Origin: Aureimonas psammosilenae
GTDB taxonomy: Bacteria > Pseudomonadota > Alphaproteobacteria > Rhizobiales > Rhizobiaceae
DNA length: 64,000 nt
Direction of reading: 5' to 3'
Assembly (NCBI RefSeq): GCF_009176975.1
Contig: NZ_WEZG01000014.1
Coordinates: 1-64,000, forward strand
This document shows, piece after piece, positions 45,028-53,054 of the stretch (its first letter is position 1; each line of letters opens with the position of its first letter). The translations under genes were made by a program, and so were the position numbers. Below the pieces are notes generated by a model. The model did not search any database. It was not told where the DNA came from and saw nothing but the letters and a program-made list of their open reading frames with translations.

Positions 45028-45735
45028 GTGCCAGCCGATCTCACCATTGAACGGGGGACCGCTGCCTCCTGGCAGCCCATCTACGACGCCATATTGAACG
45101 CGATCGCCAGGCACCGCCTTGGGCCGTGGACCAAGCTCGCGGAGGAGGAGATCGCCGAGATCTACGGCGTCAGCCGCACGGTTGTCCGAGCCGCCCTGCA
45201 GGCCCTGGCGCGCGACGGCGTGGTGATCCTCCAACGCAACAAGGGGGCCCGGATCGCCCATCCGACCCCGGAGGAGGCGCGCCAGATCTTTGAGGCGCGG
45301 GCCGTGGTCGAGCCGCCGCTTGCCGCTTTGGCGGCTGGCCGCCTGGGGGCCGGCGATGCGGAGATGTTGCGCGCGTCGATCGACGCCGAGCATGGTGCGT
45401 TACATGCCGACAACCCACGCGAGGCCGTCTATCATTCCGCCGATTTCCACAGAAGGATCGCGCGCCTATCGGGACAGACTGTGCTGGCCGCGATCGTCGA
45501 CGGCCTCTTGTCCCGCTCTTCCCTCGTCATCGCGCTTTACTGGCGACAGCCGAGGACGCTTTGCGACAACGCCGCGCATTCGGAGCTGCTGGACGCCTTG
45601 ACCCGTGGCGACGGCCCAAATGCATCCGAACTCATGCGATGCCATCTCGACGCGCTTCTGGCAGACCTCGATCTTACTTACGCTCTGCCGCCGTCGTCTG
45701 ACCTCGCCAGCGCCCTGCGAACAATCAGCCGATGA
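45028..45735 (+). CDS. GntR-family (FadR subfamily) regulator
   Basis: 235 residues from a GTG. The winged helix is QPIYDAILNAIARHRLGPWT with LAEEEIAEIYGVSRTVVRAA and LQALARDGVVILQRNKGA. The FCD ligand-binding domain follows (IFEARAVVEPPLAALAAGRL, HSADFHRRIARLSGQ, HSELLDALTRGDG, MRCHLDAL) with the usual metal-binding His/Asp residues. Divergent from the ABC transporter operon, which it most likely controls. Confidence 0.92.
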   Translation: MPADLTIERGTAASWQPIYDAILNAIARHRLGPWTKLAEEEIAEIYGVSRTVVRAALQALARDGVVILQRNKGARIAHPTPEEARQIFEARAVVEPPLAALAAGRLGAGDAEMLRASIDAEHGALHADNPREAVYHSADFHRRIARLSGQTVLAAIVDGLLSRSSLVIALYWRQPRTLCDNAAHSELLDALTRGDGPNASELMRCHLDALLADLDLTYALPPSSDLASALRTISR

Positions 45736-45799
45736 CGGTGGAATTTTGGGTAGAGGTGCTTTTTATCCGCCTCTACCGCCTGAACATGCCAGTTTCAGT

Positions 45800-46020
45800 C
45801 TTTCGGTGATGGAGAGCTTCTTCCACACGCTCGAGGTTGAACTCGTTTATCAGTGCCGGTGGGCGACGCAGGCCGAAGCCCGCCAGGCGCTGTTCGGATA
45901 CATCGAGGGCTACTCCAATCGACACCGCATGCACTCAGCCCTCGGGTATCTCACGCCCGAACAAGCCGAGCAGCCCATGATCGGCTAACCCAGCCTGTCC
46001 GCCGAACCGGGGAAAGATCA
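45800..46020 (+). pseudogene. IS3-family transposase (OrfB) C-terminal fragment and end
   Basis: Encodes MESFFHTLEVELVYQCRWAT with EARQALFGYIEGYSNRHRMH and SALGYLTPEQAEQ, the last third of IS3-group transposases including the catalytic Glu region. After the stop at 45988 the IS end TGTCCGCCGAACCGGGGAAA follows. The 5' part is missing. Confidence 0.85.
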
Positions 46021-46030
46021 TCGCTCTCAA

Positions 46031-46282
46031 GCCATGCGATCGCCTTCGGATGGGTGGCAAGCTTATCGGTCATGATCGAGGAAGGCAGGCGGCCCTTCAT
46101 CACCGTCAGAGACTTGGCCAGAAACCGGTGGAGCGCCTTTCGTGTTGGGGCGCTCCGACAGCAGGAAGTCGATCAGGCAGCCATTCCGATCCACGGCGCG
46201 GAACAGGGTTTCCACTCCCCGCCAACGCGAACGTAAGTCTCGTCCCCGCGCCACGAGAGATGCCGGTATCCCTGGTACCAGC
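46031..46282 (-). mobile_element. IS6-family element fragment
   Basis: About 250 bases more than 90% identical by eye to 28605-28855 (same orientation), including KTLF.AVDRNGCLIDFLLSE-type coding sequence on the minus strand. Both ends are missing. Its right edge, near 46282, cuts into the cyclase gene. Confidence 0.85.
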
Positions 46283-47611
46283 CATCGGCGCACCTTGCGG
46301 TTCCTGAACCTGCACTACCGCGCCGTCCACCGGATCCTGCGCCGCTGCGAAGCCGTGCTCGTGGACTTCCACAATCAAAGACTCCATTCCGTCGTCACGA
46401 AGCCATATGGCTCCAAGGCCATGCGGCTTCGCCGGGCCGTGGCGATCGCCCAGTTGGTGATCGACGTCCTGTCCCGCACTGGGGAGGACTCGGATCATCC
46501 GGCGGCACGGGTTCGCGTCGGCATCGACAGCGGTCTGGCGCTGGCCGTGAGCAACGGGCGGCGGGGCCATCGCGAGCCATTGTTCCTGGGCGAGCCGGCC
46601 AACCACGCGGCGAAACGCTCCGGTGGCGGGAAAGGCACCGGCATCTACCTCACGCACAACGCGCGCGGGGCGCTCGCGTACCCCAAAGTCGCCGATCCCG
46701 ACAGCGCGCCGCTGACCGCGGACGAGATCGAGCGTTGCCGGGAGGCTGCGGGCCTTGGGGTGTCCGCGGACGATATCGTGAGGGAGTGGCGGGCCGACCT
46801 CGAGGCGAACCCCATCGGAGGATTCGAGTTCAGCGGACATACCCCGCCGTTCGGAAACCTCGACTTCGAAACCCTTTCCGCCAGGAACTCGCGGCGGCAG
46901 GATGCGGCGAGCGTCTACGCGGATATTGACGGGTTCACGGATTACGTCAGCCGGAGCGTCGTTTCCGACACCGCCGCCAAGCACGTCGTGCGAGCCCTCC
47001 ACGTCCTGCGAAGCGAGCTCGATGCCGTCCTCCATGCCGACTTCGGTGGCCGTAAGGTCCGCTTCGTCGGGGACTGTGTCCATGGTCTCCTCGCGGAGGG
47101 AACCGCGAGGTCCACCGATGCCGAGGAGACAGTGACCAACATGACGCTCTGCGCCGCGGCCATGCGCAGCAGCTTCGAGCTCGCGCTGGGGAAGCTTGCG
47201 GCGGTCGGGACCGACGCGACGTCGCTGGGTCTGGCGATCGGTTTCGAGTACGGACCGATCACGGCGACAAGGCTCGGCATGAAGGGCGACTTGGTCCGAT
47301 GCTCCGTGAGCCGCGGCGTTCTCGGCTCCGAAGCGGAACAGCGTCGGTGCGGTGGTGACGAGACCGCGATCGGGCAGCGGGCGTACAAGGCGGCCGCGAA
47401 TCCCGTCAGGGAGCTGTTCGGGACGTCCAGGAAGCTCTCCGGCCTCCGTTACGACCCCGCCGCGCCCGCCCTCGCCGGGAAGGGGGACAGGGTCGCGAAA
47501 GCGTCCGTCGCGCTGGCCTCCGGCCTTCTGAAGCCTGCCGCTGCCGCAGCCGATCCCTTCACGTTCCGGAACAGGCCGGCCGGCCCGGCCAAGAGGGACG
47601 GCTTCGCTTGA
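46283..47611 (+). CDS. Tandem class III nucleotide cyclase-like protein (5'-truncated)
   Basis: About 442 residues remain; the open frame runs back to a GTG at 46142 only through insertion-sequence DNA, with internal starts such as ATG 46421. Two cyclase-like halves are seen. Half 1 has VRVGIDSGLALAVSNGRRGH and EPLFLGEPANHAAKRSGGG, i.e. the transition-state Asn (46601) and Lys (46613) positions. Half 2 has the metal-binding motif VYADIDGFTDYVSR (Asp 46922 and 46928), the second Asp in VRFVGDCVHGLL (47072), and IGFEYGPITATRLGMKGDLV. It lacks half 1's start. The C-terminus is a flexible tail ending AKRDGFA. Stop overlaps the E2-E1 start (TTGA). It probably makes a cyclic nucleotide signal, as Pycsar PycC does. 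Not a CD-NTase: no GS...DxD motif was seen. Confidence 0.8.
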   Translation, partial: HRRTLRFLNLHYRAVHRILRRCEAVLVDFHNQRLHSVVTKPYGSKAMRLRRAVAIAQLVIDVLSRTGEDSDHPAARVRVGIDSGLALAVSNGRRGHREPLFLGEPANHAAKRSGGGKGTGIYLTHNARGALAYPKVADPDSAPLTADEIERCREAAGLGVSADDIVREWRADLEANPIGGFEFSGHTPPFGNLDFETLSARNSRRQDAASVYADIDGFTDYVSRSVVSDTAAKHVVRALHVLRSELDAVLHADFGGRKVRFVGDCVHGLLAEGTARSTDAEETVTNMTLCAAAMRSSFELALGKLAAVGTDATSLGLAIGFEYGPITATRLGMKGDLVRCSVSRGVLGSEAEQRRCGGDETAIGQRAYKAAANPVRELFGTSRKLSGLRYDPAAPALAGKGDRVAKASVALASGLLKPAAAAADPFTFRNRPAGPAKRDGFA

Positions 47612-49320
47612 TCTGGTACCTCGAGAGTCCCGAGAGGTTCCGGCACGAGCGACAGCAGCTCGAACTCCTGGCGGCCAGGGCTCCGTGGCTCCTGATCACT
47701 AAGTGGCACGTCGACGCCGACCTCCGACTAACCGTCGACGCGGAGATCGAGCACGGCGGGAGGACGTGGCCGATCTCCCTGCGCTTCCCGAACCATTTCC
47801 CCTTCTCGCCTCCCGTCGTGATGCCCCGAGACGACACGGAACGGTGGTCGCTCCACCAGTACGGTCCCGGCGGGGAACTCTGCCTTGAGTACGGGGCCGA
47901 CAACTGGGACAGGACCATCTCGGGCCGGATGATGCTCGAGAGCGCACATCGCCTGCTGGCGGGCGAGAGCCCGACGCCCGACGGTCCGGCCGGGAGGTTG
48001 CCCTCGAGGCACTCGACCACCCTCGGTCAAGTCCTGCGGGGCTCGCGGTGGAGGCTCGTCCTAACCGCGTTCTCGCAAGGGTTCCTAAACGCGATCCCCG
48101 TCGGGACGGTGCTTCACGGACAGGGAACCGTATCCTTCCGCGAGGAGATGGTGCTCTACACGATCAGGTCCTGGGGATCGGATCCCGAATGCGCCGATCC
48201 CACCCATCCCGTATCCCTGCGGCAAGAGAACCACGATCGCCCGGTCATGTTCGTTCGGCTGCCCGACGGGGAGGCGTGGCCGCGAACCGACGTTTCCGAA
48301 AACTTCCGGGCGGATCTCGCGGCGAACGGTGCCGAGGTGCCTCCGGCCGGGTGCGTCGTCCTGGTTGCTCGCGGCAAGCTCCGTCGCGGCTATTCGGCGT
48401 GGGATCAAACGGTCCAGTCGATCGACGTCGTGTCGGCCGATCCTTCGGGGCGCCGGCTCGACGCCGACCACGGGAGCCTGTCCTCCCGGCGTGTCGCCGT
48501 CGTGGGATGCGGCTCGCTCGGCAGTAAGGTCGCCGTCAGTCTCGCCCGTTCCGGCGTCGGCAACTTCCTGCTGGTCGACGACGACATCCTGCTGCCGGAG
48601 AACCTCGTCCGGCACGAGCTCGACTGGCGCGAGGTCGGCACGCACAAGACGCAGTCCGTCGCGCGCCGCATCGATCTCGTGAACCCGTCGGCCACGGTGG
48701 TCACGCGTCAGCATCGCCTGGGGGGCCAAGAAGCGAGCGGCTCGGTGGAGACCTTGATGACCGCGCTGGCCGAATGCGACCTCATCGTGGACGCGTCGGC
48801 AACGCCCGAAGTGTTCAACTACCTGTCGGCCGCAACCGAGGTCGGCAAGACCTCGATGATCTGGGCCGAGGTCTACGGCGGCGGGATTGGTGGCTTGGTG
48901 GCCAGGCACAGGCCCGGCAAGGAGCCCGAGCCGGCCCTGATGCGGCGCGCGATCGAAAACTGGTGCGCGGAACATGCGCTGCCGATCGAACGGCATCCTT
49001 CTCACTACGAGTCCGGCGCCGGGACGTCGACGATGGTCGCGGACGACGCCGACGTCGCGGTCATCGCGGCGCACGCGGCGCGCTTCGCGATCGACGCCCT
49101 CATTCCCCGGGAGCCTTCGATCTTCCCCCATTCTGCTTACTTCGTGGGCCTCGGGCCGGGTTGGATATTCTCCCAGCCCTTCGAGACGCATCCCGTCAAT
49201 GTCGGTGCGCCGTCCGAAAGCGACCGCCCTCCGAACCTGGATGCGGAAGAGGCTGCGGACGAGCGGGCACGGGTAGTCCGGATCTTCCTGGGAACCGCCA
49301 ATGGAATTGCTGCTTCCTGA
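47608..49320 (+). CDS. Cap2-like E2-E1 fusion (ThiF-family adenylyltransferase)
   Basis: 570 residues from a TTG overlapping the cyclase stop. Residues 1-120 are an E2-like domain: LRFPNHFPFSPPVVMPRDDT (the FPxxPP element), then HQYGPGGELCLEYGADNW with candidate catalytic Cys92. Residues 290-500 are the E1/ThiF domain: VAVVGCGSLGSKVAVSLARS (GCGSLG 300-305), LLVDDDILLPENLVRHEL (D324, N332, R335), K347 and LIVDASATPEVFNY (D395). NWCAEHA (Cys453) may be the E1 thiolation site. Length and order match CBASS Cap2, which conjugates the cyclase C-terminus to targets. It overlaps the JAMM gene by 20 bases. Confidence 0.88.
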   Translation: MIWYLESPERFRHERQQLELLAARAPWLLITKWHVDADLRLTVDAEIEHGGRTWPISLRFPNHFPFSPPVVMPRDDTERWSLHQYGPGGELCLEYGADNWDRTISGRMMLESAHRLLAGESPTPDGPAGRLPSRHSTTLGQVLRGSRWRLVLTAFSQGFLNAIPVGTVLHGQGTVSFREEMVLYTIRSWGSDPECADPTHPVSLRQENHDRPVMFVRLPDGEAWPRTDVSENFRADLAANGAEVPPAGCVVLVARGKLRRGYSAWDQTVQSIDVVSADPSGRRLDADHGSLSSRRVAVVGCGSLGSKVAVSLARSGVGNFLLVDDDILLPENLVRHELDWREVGTHKTQSVARRIDLVNPSATVVTRQHRLGGQEASGSVETLMTALAECDLIVDASATPEVFNYLSAATEVGKTSMIWAEVYGGGIGGLVARHRPGKEPEPALMRRAIENWCAEHALPIERHPSHYESGAGTSTMVADDADVAVIAAHAARFAIDALIPREPSIFPHSAYFVGLGPGWIFSQPFETHPVNVGAPSESDRPPNLDAEEAADERARVVRIFLGTANGIAAS

Positions 49321-49822
49321 AACGCTTGCGAACCGCATGCGTCGCGCCCTGCGCAAGGCGGGCCGCCGGGAGATCGGGGGCCTCCTGATGGCGGAACACC
49401 TATCCGCCCGAAGGTTCCGCCTAGTCGATCTCACGATCCAGACGGCGGGGGGCACCCGCGCCAGCTTCGAACGGGACCCGCGCCGCCACCAAGCTGACCT
49501 CGACGCCTTCTTCGAACGCACCGGAAAAGATTTCCGACGGTTCAACTACATCGGGGAGTGGCATTCCCACCCATGCTTCGAGGTCTCGCCGAGCGCCAAG
49601 GACCTAGCAACGATGGCGGCGATCGTGCGCGACCCCGACGTGGGCGTGAACTTTGCCGTCCTGATCATCGTTCGGTTGGATGGTCGAGGTTCGCTGGCGA
49701 TGTCGGCGACTGCGGTGCTGGGAGACAGCACGGCCCGCCCGGTATCGGTCTTCGTCGAGCTGGGAGCTCACGGCGGGCGTTCGTCGCCTTGGCGGCGGCT
49801 CCTCGGCTTCCTGACATCGTAA
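49301..49822 (+). CDS. Cap3-like JAMM/Mov34 isopeptidase
   Basis: 173 residues. The JAMM zinc-protease signature is complete: E24 in RREIGGLLM, then IGEWHSHPCFEVSPSAKD with H88, H90, S96 and D101 (H-x-H-x10-D). Such enzymes in type II CBASS (Cap3) remove the conjugates made by Cap2. It starts inside the E2-E1 gene by 20 bases. No effector gene follows; downstream is a broken MFS gene. Confidence 0.92.
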   Translation: MELLLPETLANRMRRALRKAGRREIGGLLMAEHLSARRFRLVDLTIQTAGGTRASFERDPRRHQADLDAFFERTGKDFRRFNYIGEWHSHPCFEVSPSAKDLATMAAIVRDPDVGVNFAVLIIVRLDGRGSLAMSATAVLGDSTARPVSVFVELGAHGGRSSPWRRLLGFLTS

Positions 49823-50084
49823 AGTGAGGAGCGCACGCGTTTCACCTGGGACGGATGTTCGCATCTGGTGCCGTTCTTCGCCGGTCACGGCCTGCTGGTT
49901 GCCTGGGACACACCGTGGGTGCGTTACGAGACCCGTCCCCGTCCGGAAGCGCTTTGCATCGACGGCCACTGGCAGCCCGCCGTCTCAAGCTTCGTCGCTG
50001 CCACCGCGTCGGATTTCCGGCGAGTCTATTGCAGCTACTACGATACATCTGTGGCGCCTGCGCCTTCTTCCGGCCGGTTTGGCC

Positions 50085-50483
50085 GCTGCACCTGATCTTC
50101 GGGCTGGCGGTCTGCTGCGGCTTCTCGATGTCGTCCCAGTTCACCGCCTACAACACGATCGCCTACGACCGAATCTCGCCGGCGCAGATGAGTTCGGCGA
50201 CGAGCTTCTACACGACCTTCCAATAGCTGATGCTGTCGCTCGGCATCTGCGTGGCGGCGCTGGCCCTCTACGGCTCGATGAGCGTCCGGGGCCACGGCGT
50301 GCCGGAATTCTCCGACTTCTCGGTGGCCTTCGCGTGGTGGTTGCGATCTCGCTGGTGGCGACGGTCTGGAACCTTCGTTTTGCGGTGGTTGCCGGCCGCG
50401 AGATCAGCGGCCACGGCCGCGTGGCCGAGAATACGAGGCGTTCCGCGGCCGACGCGAGCGAGGCACTTGAGCACGCCAGTTAA
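50085..50483 (+). pseudogene. MFS transporter C-terminal remnant
   Basis: Reads LIFGLAVCCGFSMSSQFTAY, then NTIAYDRISPAQMSSATSFY, a stop (TAG at 50224), LMLSLGICVAALALYGSMSV, and after a frameshift VVVAISLVATVWNLRFAVVA. It matches the last helices of DHA2-type MFS exporters (QFTA.NTIAY.DI....MS.ATSF.STFQQL). The first 300 or so residues are absent. The 260 bases before it (49823-50084) show no recognisable gene. Confidence 0.75.
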
Positions 50484-50701
50484 CGGCAATGGTCTGCCCC
50501 CTGAAAAGTGGTCCTCCCTGAAGTAGGCTTTTGAGCGGATGGAGGATGCCCAGATGGGACAGAAGAAGCACAGGCCTGAAGAGATCGTCGCCAAGCTTCG
50601 GTAAGTGGACGTGCTGTTGTCGCAAGGCCGCCCGGTGGCGGAAGCGGTGCGCACGATCAGCGTGACGCCGTTCACGTACTACCTCTATGGACGGCTCTCC
50701 C

Positions 50702-50917
50702 GTTGCAAGCTGGTTTTGAACTGATCCGCGTTGGTCTGTTGCAAACATCTATCCGGCGTCACCCGGTTCCGGGGCGCCCAAATGGCAAATCCGCTCGCGC
50801 ACGCCTCTACAGCTGGTAGGCCTCGAAGGCCTCGATAGTAATCAGGCTCTTTGCGCGCCGGTCCTTACCTCGTGCGTTTCATTTCTCCGTCAGCTCGCAA
50901 TCACGAGGGCAGGCTCT
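50702..50917 (-). ncRNA. Candidate bridge-RNA region of the IS110 element
   Basis: 216 non-coding bases between the transposase stop and the element's right end. In IS1111-group elements the guide (bridge) RNA is encoded on this 3' side. It contains self-complementary stretches such as GGCCTCGAAGGCC. No sequence or structure model was applied; position is the only evidence. Confidence 0.35.
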
Positions 50918-51934
50918 TCAGGCAGCGGCGCGGTAAGGCTCGCCTGTTCGAAGCACGGCCCAGATGATCCGTGCGTTCTTATTGGCGACAGCAACCGTTG
51001 CCCGGTTGAAGCCACGTCGCTCCCGAAGCTGGTTGACCCATTGGTTCAGCGGGTCGGTCTTGTTGGTGCAGGTTCTCACCACGGCTCTGGCGCCGTGAAC
51101 GAGAAGGCTGCGTAGATGTTGGCTGCCGCGCTTCGAGATGCCCATCAGCACGGTGCGATCGCCGCTTGAGAACTGGCGCGGCACCAGCCCGACCCACGCG
51201 GCAAGATGGCGGCCGTTCTTGAACTCGGCGCCGTTGCCGACAGCCGCAACGATCGCCGTGGCGGTCTTCGGGCCGACACCTTTGATCTTGGCGATGCGCT
51301 GGCAAGGTTCACTCTCGCGGAACACCCGCTCGATCTTCTTGTCGAAGGAGCCGATCCGGCGATCGAGATCCCGGAAGAGATCGTAAAGCTCGTGCATGGT
51401 CTCGCGTGCCATCGGCGTCAGTTCGTTGTTGAAGTCAGCCAGGATGTCGGGGATCAGTCTGCGAGCGCAGGTGATGCTCTTGGGCATGGCCAGGCCGCGA
51501 TCAAGCAGAAGCCCCCGGATCTGACTGACGACGGCCGTGCGATGGTTCACCATGCGCTGGCGAGCTCGATGAAGGGCTTGGATGTCTTGCTGCTCGATCG
51601 TCTTCTTCGGCACCAGCGGGATATGGGGCTGCCGGGCGGCGGTGCAGATCGCCTCGGCATCGTTGCCGTCGTTCTTCTGCCGCCGCACGAAGGGCTTCAC
51701 ATACTGCGGACTGATGATCTTCACGTGATGGCCGAGCGCCTCGAACTTACGAGCCCAAGTGAAGGCGCCCGTGCAGGCTTCGACAACAATCGTGCATGGC
51801 TGGGTTTGCGCCACTACTTCTAGAAGCTGATCGCGCATGACACGCCGCTTCAGCACAACACGACCTGCGGCATTGACGCCGTGGAGTTGGAAAACGTTCT
51901 TGGCGAGGTCGATGCCGAGGATGTCGAGGGTCAT
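50918..51934 (-). CDS. IS110-family transposase
   Basis: 338 residues, intact. The N-terminal RuvC-like DEDD domain starts TLDILGIDLAKNVFQLHGVN and has CTIVVEACTGAFTWARKFEA and RRQKNDGNDAEAICTAARQP. The C-terminal transposase_20 domain has IKGVGPKTATAIVAAVGNGA and LVPRQFSSGDRTVLMGISKR with the conserved catalytic Ser region near GSQHLRSLLVHGARAV. The start MTLDIL is preferred to the open frame reaching 52042. Confidence 0.95.
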   Translation of the reverse strand: MTLDILGIDLAKNVFQLHGVNAAGRVVLKRRVMRDQLLEVVAQTQPCTIVVEACTGAFTWARKFEALGHHVKIISPQYVKPFVRRQKNDGNDAEAICTAARQPHIPLVPKKTIEQQDIQALHRARQRMVNHRTAVVSQIRGLLLDRGLAMPKSITCARRLIPDILADFNNELTPMARETMHELYDLFRDLDRRIGSFDKKIERVFRESEPCQRIAKIKGVGPKTATAIVAAVGNGAEFKNGRHLAAWVGLVPRQFSSGDRTVLMGISKRGSQHLRSLLVHGARAVVRTCTNKTDPLNQWVNQLRERRGFNRATVAVANKNARIIWAVLRTGEPYRAAA

Positions 51935-53054
51935 CTTCGTGTCTCCTTTCCTGTTGGCAGATCTGAAGTCTGCGCCCCGAGAGGGAGAGCCGTCCATGCC
52001 ATTAGCTGGCGCAAGGAGTTCGGCGGCCTGAAGGTCGAGCAAGTGAAGCGTCTGAAGGAGCTTGGACGAGAGAACGAGCGCCTTCGCAAAGCCGTTTCGG
52101 ACTTGACGCTGGAGAAGCTGATCCTGGAGGAAGCCGCATCGGGAAACTGGTGAGCCCCGCCCGACGCCGCCGCTGCATCGAGCACGTCATGGAGAAGTTC
52201 AGCGTTTCGGAGCGGTTGGCGTGCCGGGTTCTGGGGTAGCATCGATCAACACAACGCAAGTTCCCGAAGGAGCGTGCGGACGATGCAGCGCTGACGGCCG
52301 ATATCATCGGGTTGGCGACGCAGTATGGACGCCACGGATACCGCCGGATCGCCGCTCTGCCGGCGAGTGCCCGGTGGGTCGTGAACGTGAAGCGGGTTGA
52401 GCGGATCTGGCGGCCCGCAAGCTGAAGGCGATCGACGTCCTGTCCGACCTGTTTATCCTGCGCGGCGTGCCTGGTTATGTTCGTTCCTACAACGGTCCGC
52501 AGTTCGTCGCCAGGGCGGCGCGCATATGGATCACGGCGGTTGGCGCTAGAACCGCCGCGATCGAGCCGGGTTCGCCCTGAGGGAACGGGTATTGCGAAAG
52601 CTTCAACTCGAAACTCCGGGACGAGCTTCTGAACGTCGAGGCCTTCCACAGCCTGCGCGAGGCCGAGATCGTCATGGAAGGTTGACGTCAGTTCGACAAC
52701 ACGAGGCGACCGTATTCCTTGCTCGGCTTCAAACCACTCGCACCCGCCGCCGCGCCATGGCCGGCTGCGGCACCCCAACCCGCTTCGCCGGCCACCTCAG
52801 CCGTGGCCGGCAAGCCAGCCATGCATGAGAGTTCAACCGGGCCACCTGATGGGGGCAGGCCTAACCCTCAGCGCCGACAACGAAATCGCTGTTACGTCCT
52901 GTGCCTTCCTGTTCGGTCACGGCCACGGAAAGGGTTGACTTTCGAAAATCATCTTTGCCGCAAACCAAATCTTAACTTCCAATTCATTTTCCCGGCTCAT
53001 CGTCCCTTTCAGCCCCAAAATAACCTTGGGGAAGATACACTCGGGACCGTGTCG

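Larger units (their letters stand above)
50684..52004 (-). mobile_element. IS110-family (IS1111 group) insertion sequence
   Basis: A 15-bp inverted repeat, ATGGACGGCTCTCCC (50687-50701) and its complement (51983-51997), bounds an intact transposase gene. Subterminal repeats of this kind mark the IS1111 group. The insertion point is inside IS3 OrfA, whose reading continues on both sides. Confidence 0.85.
50554..52680 (+). pseudogene. IS3-family OrfA/OrfB, split and degraded
   Basis: OrfA begins MGQKKHRPEEIVAKLR, TAA, VDVLLSQGRPVAEAVRTISV up to TPFTYYL, then the IS110 insertion. It resumes WRKEFGGLKVEQVKRLKELG and LRKAVSDLTLEKLILEEAA. OrfB pieces: RRCIEHVMEKFSVSERLACR, then TQYGRHGYRRIAAL, an internal deletion, RSYNGPQFVARA (the DNGPEF Asp is now Tyr) and FNSKLRDELLNVEAFHSLRE. 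Several stops. Not functional. Confidence 0.8.
50491..52861 (+). mobile_element. IS3-family element interrupted by an IS110 element
   Basis: Ends GGTCTGCCCCCTGAAAAGTG (50491) and the complement of GGCCTGCCCCCATCAGGTGG (to 52861). Inside is an OrfA start, the IS110 insertion at about 50684-52004, the rest of OrfA and damaged OrfB pieces. Together they make a nested, inactive IS3 copy. Confidence 0.8.

Noticed and set aside
46283-49822. Canonical type II CBASS call
   Set aside because: No CD-NTase signature was found in the first gene, whose motifs are class III cyclase-like, and no effector is present, so the standard name would be misleading.
49823-50084. Possible effector gene right after the JAMM gene
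   Set aside because: Frames such as MPFFAGHGLLVAWDTPWVRY are short and unlike any known effector, and the stretch runs into an MFS remnant.
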